From Pseudomonas sp. 21 (GTDB taxonomy: Bacteria > Pseudomonadota > Gammaproteobacteria > Pseudomonadales > Pseudomonadaceae), in the NCBI RefSeq assembly GCF_000955805.1, contig NZ_JYOA01000017.1, positions 20,860 to 84,859 on the forward strand: 64,000 nt of DNA. Direction: 5' to 3'. Shown one piece after another: positions 8,920 to 18,184 of this stretch. The position numbers and the translations under genes are program-made. Position 1 is the stretch's first letter, and each line of letters opens with the position of its first letter. Under the pieces are notes generated by a model. It was given only the letters and a program-made list of their open reading frames with translations. It was not told where the DNA came from and searched no databases.

Positions 8920-10560
8920 ATGGTTGACTACATCGTTATCGGCGGCGGCTCCACCGGCTGCACCGTCGCTTCGCGGCTGAGCGAGGACCCTTCCGCCTCC
9001 GTCGTGCTGTTCGAGGAAGGCCCGCGCGACCGCAGCCCCTACATCCACATCCCCGGCGCCTACTACAAGACCGCCCAGGGCCCGCTGCTCAAGCGCTACG
9101 AGTGGGAACCCCGTGACGACCAGGCGCGCACGGAAAAACCGACCATGGTCCAGGCCAGCGTGCTCGGTGGCGGCAGCTCGGTGAACGCGATGATCTACAT
9201 CCGCGGCGTGCCCCAGGACTATGACGGCTGGGCTGCCCAGGGCGCCGCGGGCTGGGGCTATCAGGACGTGCTGCCGTACTTCCGCAAGGCCGAGGACAAC
9301 GAGCGCTTCAGCAATCAGGTGCACGGCACCGGCGGCCCGCTGGGGGTCTCCGACGTGCCCTACATCCACCCGCTGACCAAGGTCTGGCTCAAGGCCTGCC
9401 AGGAGTTCGGCCTGCCCTACAACGCCGATTTCAACAGCGGCGATCCGGCTGGCTGCGGCCTCTACCAGATCACCGCGAAGAACGGCTTGCGCAGCAGCGC
9501 CGCCAGCGCCTACCTGGCCCCGGCGAAACGTCGCGCCAACCTGTCGGTCCGCACCGGCTGCCGCGTCGAGCGCATCCTCATGCAGGGCAACCGCGCCAAA
9601 GGCGTCGAGTTCATCGAGAACGGCCACCGCCAGCAGATCTTCGCCAACAAGGAAATCATCCTCAGCGCCGGCGCCATCAGCTCGCCGCGCCTGCTGATGC
9701 TCTCCGGCATCGGCCCGGCCGAGCACCTGCGCGAGCACGGCATCGAGGTCGTCAGCGACCTGCCCGGCGTCGGCCAGAACCTGCAGGACCACATCGAGAT
9801 CTCGCTGGTCTACGAACTCACCGGCCCGCACAGCTACGACAAGTACAAGAAGCCGTTCTGGAAGGCCATGGCCGGCCTGCAGTACGCCCTGTTCCGCAAC
9901 GGCCCGGCGGCCTCCAACCTGATCGAGGGCGGCGCCTTCTGGTGGGGCGACAACACCCAGGAAACCCCGGACGTGCAGTACTTCATGGTGGTCGGCGCGG
10001 GCATCGAGGAAGGCGTCGACTCGGTGCCCGGCGGCAACGGCTGCACCCTCAACCTGGGGCAGATTCGCCCGCGCTCGCGTGGCTACGTCGAACTGCGCGG
10101 GGCCGACACCAGCCTGCCGCCGCGCATCGTGCCGAACTATTTCTCCGACCCGTACGACATCGAGGCGCTCACCGATGGCTGTATGGTCGGCGAGCAGATC
10201 ATGCGCCAGGCGGCGTTCAAACCCTTCATTGCCCGACGCCACGTGCCGGGCAACGAGGTGCGCAACCGCGAGGAGATGCGCAAGTTCTGCCTGGAGCAGG
10301 CCCATGCCGCGCTGCACCCGGCGGGTACCTGCCGCATGGGTACCGATCCGGGTTCGGTCGTGGGGCCTGACCTGCGGGTTCACGGGGTCGAGGGCCTGCG
10401 GGTCGCCGATGCCTCGATCATGCCGACGCTGGTGTCGGGCAACCCGAACGCGGTGTGCATCATGATTGGCGAGAAAGCCGCCGACATGATCCAGAAAGGC
10501 CTGGCGCACAAGACTGACACCTGCGCCCTGCACCAGACCCTGCCTGCCGAATCGGCCTGA
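8920..10560 (+). CDS. GMC-family choline-dehydrogenase-like oxidoreductase (second of two)
   Basis: 546-residue flavoprotein of the choline dehydrogenase/alcohol dehydrogenase branch. It starts MVDYIVIGGGSTGCTVASRLSE with the FAD Rossmann motif at residues 8-13, and has the GMC signature VQASVLGGGSSVNAMIYIRG. The C-terminus holds AALHPAGTCRMG with the catalytic His and SGNPNAVCIMIGEKAADMI. ATG 8920 is chosen because the Rossmann strand follows directly; an ATG overlapping the previous stop (8878) would add 14 residues. It is distinct in sequence from the first GMC enzyme, suggesting two successive or alternative oxidations. A strong terminator follows. Confidence 0.9.
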   Translation: MVDYIVIGGGSTGCTVASRLSEDPSASVVLFEEGPRDRSPYIHIPGAYYKTAQGPLLKRYEWEPRDDQARTEKPTMVQASVLGGGSSVNAMIYIRGVPQDYDGWAAQGAAGWGYQDVLPYFRKAEDNERFSNQVHGTGGPLGVSDVPYIHPLTKVWLKACQEFGLPYNADFNSGDPAGCGLYQITAKNGLRSSAASAYLAPAKRRANLSVRTGCRVERILMQGNRAKGVEFIENGHRQQIFANKEIILSAGAISSPRLLMLSGIGPAEHLREHGIEVVSDLPGVGQNLQDHIEISLVYELTGPHSYDKYKKPFWKAMAGLQYALFRNGPAASNLIEGGAFWWGDNTQETPDVQYFMVVGAGIEEGVDSVPGGNGCTLNLGQIRPRSRGYVELRGADTSLPPRIVPNYFSDPYDIEALTDGCMVGEQIMRQAAFKPFIARRHVPGNEVRNREEMRKFCLEQAHAALHPAGTCRMGTDPGSVVGPDLRVHGVEGLRVADASIMPTLVSGNPNAVCIMIGEKAADMIQKGLAHKTDTCALHQTLPAESA

Positions 10561-10573
10561 CCGAGCATCCTTT

Positions 10574-10612
10574 CTGCGTTGCACTGCCACAGCCACCGGC
10601 AGTGCAACGCAG
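10574..10612 (+). terminator. Rho-independent terminator of the sugar catabolic operon
   Basis: A perfect 15-bp stem (CTGCGTTGCACTGCC and its complement) with a 9-base loop is followed by CTTTTT. It lies 13 bp after the GMC stop and 5 bp before the stop of the convergent GH3 gene, so it ends plus-strand transcription just where two genes meet. Confidence 0.88.
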
Positions 10613-10617
10613 CTTTT

Positions 10618-11637
10618 TCAGCCCCTGGCCGATGCCAGTTGCGCTGCCAGCGCCCTTACCCGCCGCGCCGCATCCAGCAGGCGTGCCTCGGTCATCTCGC
10701 CCTTCTCCACTGCCTCGACCAGCGCCCGAGCGACCGAGTCCAGACCCGCCTCGCTGGAAAGCAGCAGCAGGTCGGCACCGGCACTGATCGACGCCACGGC
10801 GGTCGCCTCGATGGAGCGGCCACGGTGAATGCCCGGTGCGTCCAGGTCATCGGAGACGATCAGCCCGGTGAAGCCCATTTCATCCCGCAGCAGCCCGACA
10901 GTGGTCGCCGATGTGCTGGAAGGTTCCCGTGCATCCAGTGCCGGCACCAGCGCCGGGCCGACCATGATGGCCTGCACTCCGCCCGCGATCAGGTCGGCGA
11001 ACACGCCCAAGGTGGGCTGCAGCTCTTCCCTCGAACACTCGACGATCGCCTCTTCCACCGCCGGGTCCAGCGGCGTCACCGGGTACCCCGGAAAGTGCTT
11101 GGCGACGGCGGCGACACCGGCCTGCTGCACGCCGTTGACGTAGGCACCGCTCACACGGCTGACATCCTCTGCCCGGGTTCCCAGGGTGCGATTCTGCAAC
11201 CAGGGATTCTCGCCGGTGACGACATCGACGATGGGGGCCAGGAACAGATTGACGCCCATGGCTCGGGCCGACTCGGCGACCGACGCCGCCTGCCGCGCCA
11301 GCTCCTGCGTGCTCAGCGTGCGGGCCTCAGCAGCGCTGGGCAGCGCGGGAACCAGCCGGTGCAGGCGCAGGATGCCGCCCAATTCCTGATCCACGGCGAT
11401 CAGCAGGTCCTGCCCGGCCAGTTCGCGGGCCTGGGCGACCAGTTGGCTGAACTGCTCGCGGCTCTCGCTGCCCTGGCGCTGGGCCGACATCGACCGCGCC
11501 AGGTATTCCGCGCGGGTCTCGCCCAGCAGCAGCGAACAGCCGCCGCTGGTGAGGAAGTCGCGGACGGCGCCATCCAGCTCCAGCCCGGCAAAGGCCGGCA
11601 GCAGGGTCGCGTAGGCGCTTTCCAGTAGTGTGCTCAC
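10618..11637 (-). CDS. Glycoside hydrolase family 3 protein (NagZ-like N-terminal domain)
   Basis: 339 residues, a single GH3 TIM-barrel domain. Motifs include AVDQELGGILRL, FLAPIVDVVTGENPW followed by NRTLG, VAAVAKHFPGYPV with the KHFPG signature, and LIVSDDLDAPG, in which the SDD aspartate matches the usual GH3 nucleophile position. The GTG start has AGGAG nine bases upstream; the longer open frame would add 41 non-matching residues. No signal peptide, so it is probably cytoplasmic and acts on imported glycosides. It converges on the GMC gene and diverges from the LacI gene. It is likely a beta-glycosidase or N-acetylhexosaminidase of the same pathway rather than the housekeeping NagZ. Confidence 0.85.
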   Translation of the reverse strand: MSTLLESAYATLLPAFAGLELDGAVRDFLTSGGCSLLLGETRAEYLARSMSAQRQGSESREQFSQLVAQARELAGQDLLIAVDQELGGILRLHRLVPALPSAAEARTLSTQELARQAASVAESARAMGVNLFLAPIVDVVTGENPWLQNRTLGTRAEDVSRVSGAYVNGVQQAGVAAVAKHFPGYPVTPLDPAVEEAIVECSREELQPTLGVFADLIAGGVQAIMVGPALVPALDAREPSSTSATTVGLLRDEMGFTGLIVSDDLDAPGIHRGRSIEATAVASISAGADLLLLSSEAGLDSVARALVEAVEKGEMTEARLLDAARRVRALAAQLASARG

Positions 11638-11821
11638 GGTTTCACTCCTTTTCTCAGGTGACGACTTGGGTGACAGATTCGGCAGGCCGGCGCCGCTTTG
11701 CGGCCGATACCCGGCCCTCAGGTGCGTTATGATCGCGCAGGGACTTCGCGGCCCGGGCAAGGCACAAGCCGCCAGGGCCGAACAGGAATGAGCGCCACGG
11801 AAGTGGCTGAAGAGTGTGACG

Positions 11822-12904
11822 ATGGTTTCGATGAAGGACGTGGCATTGGCCGCCGGGGTTTCCCAGCCGGCTGTTTCCTATGCCTACAACAAGCCCGGCA
11901 AGCTGTCGGCGGCGCAGCGCGAGCACATCCTCGCGGTGGCGGAGCAGCTCGGCTATCCGGGACCCAACATCATGGGGCGCAGTCTGCGCTCGGGTAAGGT
12001 CGGCGCCATTGGCCTGATGGTGATGGACAAGTTGTCCTACGCCTTCGCTGATCCCTCGATGATCGCCCTGCTGCGCGGCATCGGCGAGATCGGCGAACTG
12101 TCCAACGTCGCCCTGACGCTGTTCCCGCTGAACAACCAGCGCATCCGCAAGGAAGACGGCAAGCCCGGCAACACCAGCCTGGCGGTGCGTGGCCTGGTGG
12201 ATGGCCTGATCATCCCGACCATGCCCGACGACCACCCGATGGTGCGGGCGGTGATCCAGCAGCGCATTCCCTACGTGGTGGTGGACTCGCCGATGATCGA
12301 CGGCGCCCATTACGTCGGCATCGACGACCGCGGCGCCGCCCGGCAGCAGATGCGCCACTTGCTGGAGCTGGGACACCGGCGGATCGGCGTCATCGTCGAT
12401 CGCCTCAACCCCGACAACCACCGTGGCGAGGTGGACTTCAAGCGCTTCAAGTCGTCCACCGAGATGATCGTGCGCGAGCGGCTCACCGGCTATATCGAGG
12501 AAGCCGAGGAAGCGGGCCTGGCGTTCAGCGATCTTCATGTCTTCGAGGCCGGCGGCTTCGACTCGACGGTGGGCCAGGCGGCCGCCACCAGCCTGCTCAA
12601 CCAGTACGCTCCCACCGCCATCGTGGCCTGCTCGGATGTCATGGCGCTCGCCTCTATCGGTGCCGCGCAGGCCTTGCAGATGAAGGTGCCGGACGATCTG
12701 TCGGTGATCGGATTCGACGATATCGCCGAGGCCGGCAATGCCGGCCTGACCACCATCCGCCAGCCGTTGGTGGAAAAAGGTGTCTACGCCGCGCGCTTCC
12801 TGGTGGACATTCTCAACACACCGCCCGCCGAGGGCGACGAGCCCAAGCGCAAGATCTTCCAGACCCAGCTGGTGGTACGCACTTCCACCCGCAAGCTCGA
12901 CTAG
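11822..12904 (+). CDS. LacI-family transcriptional regulator
   Basis: 360 residues. An N-terminal LacI helix-turn-helix (MKDVALAAGVSQPAVSYAYN, with hinge LRSGKVGAIGLMV) is followed by a periplasmic-binding-like effector domain containing GIDDRGAARQQMRHLLELGHRRIGVI, VACSDVMALASIGAAQ and SVIGFDDIAEA. Three possible starts lie within 15 bases (GTG 11816, ATG 11822, ATG 11831); 11822 gives the usual length before the HTH. It probably represses the sugar uptake and catabolic operons through the two palindromes near 3.1 and 3.4 kb. No similar palindrome is seen at its own promoter, so autoregulation is not supported. Confidence 0.92.
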   Translation: MVSMKDVALAAGVSQPAVSYAYNKPGKLSAAQREHILAVAEQLGYPGPNIMGRSLRSGKVGAIGLMVMDKLSYAFADPSMIALLRGIGEIGELSNVALTLFPLNNQRIRKEDGKPGNTSLAVRGLVDGLIIPTMPDDHPMVRAVIQQRIPYVVVDSPMIDGAHYVGIDDRGAARQQMRHLLELGHRRIGVIVDRLNPDNHRGEVDFKRFKSSTEMIVRERLTGYIEEAEEAGLAFSDLHVFEAGGFDSTVGQAAATSLLNQYAPTAIVACSDVMALASIGAAQALQMKVPDDLSVIGFDDIAEAGNAGLTTIRQPLVEKGVYAARFLVDILNTPPAEGDEPKRKIFQTQLVVRTSTRKLD

Positions 12905-12910
12905 CCACCG

Positions 12911-14176
12911 CTAGTGCGCAGGCAGTGAGGTTGACGCCCCGCTGCCTGCCGGCGATGACACGTGGGCGCGCATCAGGAGCGGGCTGAAGATCGCCAGCAG
13001 GCCGAGCAGGATCAGCGGTGCATAGAGCAGGTAGCTCAGCCCGAAATAGTTGACCACCGCAGCGATGCCCGCCGGCCCCACCAGCATCCCCGAGTAGCCG
13101 ATGCCGTTGACGATGCCGATGTTGCGACCGGCATGAGCCGGGTCCTTGCGCCCCGCGCTGGAGAGCATCAGCGGGGCGATGCAGGCCAGCCCCAGGCCAT
13201 AGAGGCCGAAACCGACCAACCCCGCCAGCGGCGTGCCGCCGATGATGGTCACGAGCAGACCGGCCACCGCCACCAGGCCGCTGCAGAAAACCATCTGCGC
13301 CGCGCCGATACGCTCGGCGATGCGGTCGCCGACGACCCGGCTGAAGCACTGCGCACCGATGAACACCGTGATCGCCAGGCCGGCCTCGGAGGCGCTTGTG
13401 CCGAGCTGGCGGCGTACGTATTCCTGGCCCCAGTCCGAGACCGCGCCTTCGCCGATGATGCTGCCCAGCAGCAGGATGCCGAAGCCGACCATGATCAGGA
13501 TGATCTGCCAGTTCCGTACGGAGCTGGCCGGGCCCGCCGCATCACTGGCGGCAACGGCCATGTCCTGGGCCGGCGCCTCGCCCTTGTCGAGCAGGAAGTG
13601 CCCGGTGACCAGGCCGATCAGCAGCATCGCCAGGCCAAGCACGGTGAACGGCACCGCGGCGCTGCTGGTGTAGTGACTGGCGAAGTAGCTGCCGACTATG
13701 CCGATCAGGAAGCCACCGAAGGAATAGAAGGCGTGGAAGGCCGACATGATCGGCCGCTGGTAGAAGCGCTCGACCTGCACCCCGTGTGAGTTCAGCGCGG
13801 TATCGATGGCACCGCGGAACAACCCGAGCACGCCACCAAAGGTGACAGCGAACCAGAAGTGGCTGATGTAGCCCATGGGGATGATCGACAGCGGATAGGC
13901 AATGGCGGTGGCGTAGATGACCTTGCGCGCGCCGAACGCATCGACGAAGCGCCCCACGGCGATGCAGCCGATGGCGGCGCCGACGCCGATGCTCAGCGCG
14001 ATCATTCCGAAGTCCACATCGCCGAGGCTGCCCGACAGGCCCATCTGTTCGCGGAAGGCCGTCACGCCGGTGGACCAGATGTACATCATGGCGCCGATCA
14101 TCATGAAGCCCGCGAAGGTGGCGATGCGCGCCCGGCGAATGCGTGGAGTGACCAGGTTGTTGTTTCTCTTGTTCAT
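12911..14176 (-). CDS. MFS transporter (YbjJ/FucP-like)
   Basis: 421-residue major facilitator protein with about 12 membrane segments. The start MNKRNNNLVTPRIRRARIATFAGFMMIGAMM places a basic tail before the first membrane helix; the frame continues 34 codons upstream without a plausible start. The sequence IMSAFHAFYSFGGFLIG between helices resembles the YbjJ/FucP branch of sugar or metabolite transporters. The gene converges on the LacI gene (six bases between stops) and may be co-transcribed with the MocA and HisD-like genes upstream. Substrate unknown; a sugar or sugar acid is plausible from the neighbours. Confidence 0.88.
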   Translation of the reverse strand: MNKRNNNLVTPRIRRARIATFAGFMMIGAMMYIWSTGVTAFREQMGLSGSLGDVDFGMIALSIGVGAAIGCIAVGRFVDAFGARKVIYATAIAYPLSIIPMGYISHFWFAVTFGGVLGLFRGAIDTALNSHGVQVERFYQRPIMSAFHAFYSFGGFLIGIVGSYFASHYTSSAAVPFTVLGLAMLLIGLVTGHFLLDKGEAPAQDMAVAASDAAGPASSVRNWQIILIMVGFGILLLGSIIGEGAVSDWGQEYVRRQLGTSASEAGLAITVFIGAQCFSRVVGDRIAERIGAAQMVFCSGLVAVAGLLVTIIGGTPLAGLVGFGLYGLGLACIAPLMLSSAGRKDPAHAGRNIGIVNGIGYSGMLVGPAGIAAVVNYFGLSYLLYAPLILLGLLAIFSPLLMRAHVSSPAGSGASTSLPAH

Positions 14177-14306
14177 CTTGTTTTCAACAATTCCGTAGCA
14201 CAGCTGAAGACTAGTTGGCCCGCAGGCCACAAGCCGTTGGTTGGTAGCTGCGGACTCGCTCCTCGGTCCTGCAGGCACTCATCTTTCTAAAAAACTGACC
14301 TTCCCT

Positions 14307-15485
14307 TCACTCCGATTCGGCGCTGGGCAGCTCCACCCACGAGCGCTCCCGGCTCGATTGCAGGCAGGCATGGCAGAACTGCACGCCTCTCACTCCCTCG
14401 ACAAGCCCCGGAAACAGTGCACTTCCGATGCCAGGTTGCTGATCGTCCGTCGCCATGGCATCGGCGAAATCCGCGTAGAGCACCGCCAGCGCTTCCAGAT
14501 AGCCCTCGCTGCAGCCGGCAGGAAGGCTGCAGCTGGCGCGGGCATGGGGGAAATTATCCGCCTGGCCGCGCCGGTAGATCCGTTCGGCCTCGTCCACCGG
14601 CCTGACATGCAGCGTCTCCGGCACTTCCTGGCGCCACTCCAGCGACGCCTTGCTGCCGACCACCTTCAGGCTCAGCCCGTTGCGGTGGCCGGGCGCGGCG
14701 AAGCTCAGCCACATCAGGCCGTCGGCGCCGCCGTCGAACTCAAGCTGGGCGACGCAGTGGTCGTCCATCGGCCAGCCCGGGACCTTCGTCGAAAGATTCG
14801 CGTTGAGCCTGCGGCAGCGCTGGCCAGTGACGAATTCCATAAGACTCAGGGCATGGGTACCGACGTCGCCGACCACACTGGTCGCCCCCGCCTTGGCCAT
14901 GTCGCCGCGCCAGGCCAGGCTGTCGCTCAGCCCCTCGGTGCCCTGGCAAAGCCACTCCAGCAGGTACTCGGCCTGCACGAAACGGATATCTCCCAGCTCG
15001 CCGGCACGGATGCGGCTGCGCGCCTCACGGACCATGGGATAGCCCAGGTAGGTGTAGGTGACGCCGAAGAAGGTCGGTTGCCGGCGAACCAGTTCCAGTA
15101 GTTGGTCAGCCTCGTCCAGGCGATTGACCAGGGGCTTGTCGCAGATCACCGGGATACCTGCGGCGAGAAACGCCTGGCAGGCCTCGAAGTGCAGGTGATT
15201 GGGCGTCACCACCACGACCACGTCAATCGCATCCCGACGGCCGCGCTCGGCATCCGCCATGGCCTGTACCGAGGGGTATATGCGCTCGACGTCGATGCCC
15301 AGCGCCCTGCCCGCTTCCTGCGATTTCGCCGGCGACGAGGAGAACACACCGGCTACCAGATCGAAGCGGTTGCACAGGCGCATGGCGGCCCGGTGGTAGC
15401 TGGCGAAATAGGCGCCTTCGCCACCGCCGATCATGCCGGCGCGCAAACGCGGCTTCGCCGGTATGTCGGTTGTCAGGCTGGGCAT
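14307..15485 (-). CDS. Gfo/Idh/MocA-family oxidoreductase
   Basis: 392-residue NAD(P)-dependent sugar dehydrogenase family protein. The N-terminal Rossmann motif is MIGGGEGAYFASYHRAA, followed by VVVVTPNHLHFEACQAFLAAGIPVICDKPLV with the EKP-type (here CDKP) signature, and the C-terminal domain with GDVGTHALSLMEFVTGQ, which carries the usual catalytic His. The ATG at 15485 gives MPSLTTDIPAKPRLRAG just before the Rossmann strand; the longer frame adds low-quality sequence. It lies downstream of the HisD-like gene and probably acts in the same pathway, oxidising a cyclic polyol or sugar. Substrate unknown. Confidence 0.88.
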   Translation of the reverse strand: MPSLTTDIPAKPRLRAGMIGGGEGAYFASYHRAAMRLCNRFDLVAGVFSSSPAKSQEAGRALGIDVERIYPSVQAMADAERGRRDAIDVVVVVTPNHLHFEACQAFLAAGIPVICDKPLVNRLDEADQLLELVRRQPTFFGVTYTYLGYPMVREARSRIRAGELGDIRFVQAEYLLEWLCQGTEGLSDSLAWRGDMAKAGATSVVGDVGTHALSLMEFVTGQRCRRLNANLSTKVPGWPMDDHCVAQLEFDGGADGLMWLSFAAPGHRNGLSLKVVGSKASLEWRQEVPETLHVRPVDEAERIYRRGQADNFPHARASCSLPAGCSEGYLEALAVLYADFADAMATDDQQPGIGSALFPGLVEGVRGVQFCHACLQSSRERSWVELPSAESE

Positions 15486-15645
15486 GGCTGGATCTCCAGG
15501 CTGGGTGGTGGAATGCTGCGCAAAACCGCGGAGCGCCGAAGCGCCCCGCGGGTAGCGTGAGCCGGCGCAGGCCCCAGCCCCGGAACACCCCGGCTCACAC
15601 GTACTCTTCGCACGTTCACTTGCAGCGTTATTGTGGCGGCAGGGC

Positions 15646-16953
15646 TCAGAGCGCCGGCTCGCCGAAGGGCACATCCTTGTGGCCGTAGCGGCGCACGCGC
15701 AGGTTGGCCTGTTCGGCGTGGCCGACGAAGCCTTCCATCAGGCACAGGCGCGAGCAGTATTCGCCGATCAGCGCCGAGGCCTCGTCGGTCAGCACGCGCT
15801 GGTAGGTACAGGTCTTGATGTACTTGCCGACCCAAAGCCCGCCGGTGTAGCGCGCGGCCTTGTTGGTCGGCAGCGTGTGGTTAGTGCCGATCACCTTGTC
15901 GCCATAGGAGACATTGGTGCGCGGACCGACGAACAGCGCGCCATAGTTGCTCAGGTTCTTCACGAAGAAGTCGTCGTCGCGGGTCATGATCTGTACGTGC
16001 TCCGAGGCGTATTCATCGGAGTAGCGCACCATCTCCTCGAAGGATTCGCAGAGGATGATCTCGCCGAAGTTTTCCCAGGCTTCGCCGGCGATGGCCGCGG
16101 TGGGCAGCAGCTCCAGCAGGCGGGCGATTTCCTTCAGCGTGTCCTCGGCCAGCGCGCGCGAGGTGGTCAGCATCACCGCTGGGGAATCCTTGCCGTGCTC
16201 GGCCTGGCCCAGCAGGTCGGTGGCGCAGAGTTCGCCGTCGACGCTATCGTCGGTGATCAGCAGGGTTTCGGTGGGGCCAGCGAACAGGTCGATGCCGACG
16301 CGGCCGAACAGCTGGCGCTTGGCTTCGGCAACATAGGCGTTACCGGGACCGACGATGATATCCACCGGGTCGATGCTGTCGGTGCCGATCGCCATAGCTG
16401 CCACCGCCTGGATGCCGCCCAGGCAGTAGATAGCGTCCGCGCCAGCCAGGTGCTGGGCAGCGACGATGTAGGGCGCAGGCTGGCCCTGGAACGGTGGCGC
16501 CGCGGTGACGATGTTGCGCACGCCGGCGGACTTGGCGGTGACGATGGACATGTGCGCCGAGGCCAGCAACGGGTACTTGCCGCCGGGCACGTAGCAGCCG
16601 GCAGCGTTGACCGGGATATGCTTGTGGCCGAGCACCACGCCCGGAATGGTCTCGATCTCGCAGTCGAGCATCGATGCGCGCTGGGCGTCGGCGAAGCGGC
16701 GCACCTGGGCCTGGGCGAAGAGGATGTCGTCGCGCTCGCGGTCGGTCAGCCTGGCCATGCACTGTTCGATCTCGTGCTCGCTCAGGCGGTAGTCGCTGCG
16801 GTCCCAGCCATCGAACTTCACCGACAGCTCACGCACCGCCGCATCGCCGCGCTTCTCGATGTCCAGCAGGATGTTCGATACGTCTGCCTTCAGCTTGTCG
16901 TTGGCGGCGGCCTGTTGCCCGGTCGGCTTCGCCTTCTTGATCCACTCAGCCAT
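15646..16953 (-). CDS. Histidinol-dehydrogenase-like enzyme (HisD paralogue)
   Basis: 435 residues, the usual HisD length. Zinc/catalytic features are conserved: [11 protein letters not shown] (Gln and His), [15 protein letters not shown] (Asp and the general-base His), and [15 protein letters not shown] (Glu and His). The cofactor region has [22 protein letters not shown]. It is not in a his operon and sits with MocA, MFS and XRE genes, so it is more likely a catabolic paralogue such as the sulfopropanediol dehydrogenase (HpsN) branch or a sugar-alcohol dehydrogenase. The upstream region carries a conserved TTGACGCA/CTCAATT element. A hairpin-capable GTGAGCCGG repeat follows the gene. Confidence 0.87.
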   Translation of the reverse strand: MAEWIKKAKPTGQQAAANDKLKADVSNILLDIEKRGDAAVRELSVKFDGWDRSDYRLSEHEIEQCMARLTDRERDDILFAQAQVRRFADAQRASMLDCEIETIPGVVLGHKHIPVNAAGCYVPGGKYPLLASAHMSIVTAKSAGVRNIVTAAPPFQGQPAPYIVAAQHLAGADAIYCLGGIQAVAAMAIGTDSIDPVDIIVGPGNAYVAEAKRQLFGRVGIDLFAGPTETLLITDDSVDGELCATDLLGQAEHGKDSPAVMLTTSRALAEDTLKEIARLLELLPTAAIAGEAWENFGEIILCESFEEMVRYSDEYASEHVQIMTRDDDFFVKNLSNYGALFVGPRTNVSYGDKVIGTNHTLPTNKAARYTGGLWVGKYIKTCTYQRVLTDEASALIGEYCSRLCLMEGFVGHAEQANLRVRRYGHKDVPFGEPAL

Positions 16954-17213
16954 CACATTCACCTTTTCTTGTTGGCGCAGCCTGGCCCTGGCGCGAAGCC
17001 AGAAAGCACCATCTGCGATCTGCCTGATCGAGGAGGCTGCAGCCTGGCTGGCGGCAGCCACTGGATGCGCACGCTCAGCCGTCCTGCCGGGCGCCCGGCC
17101 CTGCTGGCGTGGTGCGGGGCGAAAGGCGTCGGTTGAGGCAACGGTCGGGCTGCGTCATCGGCAGGGCGAGAATCCCGCCCTGTGGGAGAAAAGTACGATG
17201 AGGGCGTGCGTCT

Positions 17214-17255
17214 CTCAATTTCTCAAATGTGCTTAACTTGACGCACCTTGACGCA
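17214..17255. promoter_or_regulatory. Regulatory element A upstream of the HisD-like gene
   Basis: CTCAATTTCTCA, then a 12-base spacer, TTGACGCA, and a second TTGACGCA two bases on. The first two blocks recur with identical spacing upstream of the APC permease. It lies about 260 bp before the HisD-like start and 34 bp after the stop of the XRE gene. Probably the operator of the neighbouring XRE regulator. Confidence 0.55.
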
Positions 17256-17288
17256 CTCTGTGAAATACATGCGAATGGCTAGCCGAGG

Positions 17289-18095
17289 TCACGCCGAATC
17301 GATGGAGGTGTTCCCGGAGTTCAGGTAGATCAGCACCTCGCGGGGGATCGAGGGATCGCTGGGCGCCAGCACGGTGGCGCGCTGCATGTGCTCCTTCCTG
17401 ATCAGCCCCTTGGCGACGAAGCACATGGCGACCTTCGCTGCCACCGGCTGGCGCATCATGGTCGCGGCGATGCCGCTGGTGACGCCGAAGATGTACTTGC
17501 GCGAACTGCGACTCACCGCGGCCAGGTTGCTGAAGGTCATCTCGTTCTTCTGGATGGTCTCGAAATCCACCGAGAAGATTCGCCCCGCCAGCAGGAAGCT
17601 CAGGCCATGGTACTTGAAGCGGTAATCCACCTTGCCGGTGCCATCCAGGCTGGGGAAGCGCTCCACGTAGTAGTGCATGAGCACGCCGTCGCGCTCGTAG
17701 AGGCAGAAGATTGAACGCAGGATCTGCCCCGGATAGATCGACGAATAGTGGTAGCGCTCGTAGATGCCGGCGAACTCTGCGCCGCCACCCGCGCGCAGCA
17801 TCTCGCCGATGAACAGCTGCATGGCGGGGGACTGCACCAGGCTGCGGAACAGGTGGAAATGCCCGCCATCCATCATCGAGCGGAAATCGTTCGGCGCGCT
17901 GAACAGCACCTCCTCGTTGAGCCCGAAGAAGCTGGCGATGGCTCGCAGGTTGGCCCTGGAAGGTGCGTGGGTGCCGGCCAGGTACTTGTTGAACTGCTGG
18001 CGGTTGATGCCGATCCGCCGACACATGTCGGTGACCGTGCCTGCCCTCTCGCTGAGGATGCGGAGGTTCTCTGGGAGGAATTCCTGCTTGTCCAT
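17289..18095 (-). CDS. XRE-family transcriptional regulator
   Basis: 268 residues. The N-terminus has an XRE-type helix-turn-helix (LSERAGTVTDMCRRIGINRQQFNKYLAGTHAPSRANLRAIASFFGL, about residues 14-60). The rest is a roughly 200-residue domain of unknown function with FYERYHYSSIYPGQILRS-type sequence and basic patches, probably an effector domain. It lies between the HisD-like gene and the second MFS gene on the same strand. A TGACGCA/GCTCAA element lies about 60 bp upstream, like those in front of three neighbouring genes, so autoregulation and local control are likely. Confidence 0.85.
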   Translation of the reverse strand: MDKQEFLPENLRILSERAGTVTDMCRRIGINRQQFNKYLAGTHAPSRANLRAIASFFGLNEEVLFSAPNDFRSMMDGGHFHLFRSLVQSPAMQLFIGEMLRAGGGAEFAGIYERYHYSSIYPGQILRSIFCLYERDGVLMHYYVERFPSLDGTGKVDYRFKYHGLSFLLAGRIFSVDFETIQKNEMTFSNLAAVSRSSRKYIFGVTSGIAATMMRQPVAAKVAMCFVAKGLIRKEHMQRATVLAPSDPSIPREVLIYLNSGNTSIDSA

Positions 18096-18153
18096 TGGCG
18101 GCGCCTATCGCGGCGCCGTCCGACAGTGGCCGGCGCAGTATGTCTCAGTCTAG

Positions 18154-18169
18154 TGCGTCATCTTGAGCG
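18154..18169. promoter_or_regulatory. Regulatory element D upstream of the XRE gene
   Basis: TGCGTCA and TTGAGCG separated by two bases; read on the gene strand this is CGCTCAA..TGACGCA, a compact version of elements A and C. It lies about 60 bp before the XRE start. Confidence 0.45.
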
Positions 18170-18184
18170 ATGGAACCGCCGGCC

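Noticed and set aside
8827..10596. 589-codon antisense frame across the second GMC gene
   Set aside because: The plus strand encodes an unmistakable GMC flavoprotein; the antisense frame is an artefact of high GC at third positions and has no domain.
15557..15598. GTGAGCCGG/CCGGCTCAC inverted repeat between the MocA and HisD-like genes as a terminator
   Set aside because: The arms are separated by 24 bases and no T tract follows on either strand; it may be an operator or chance.
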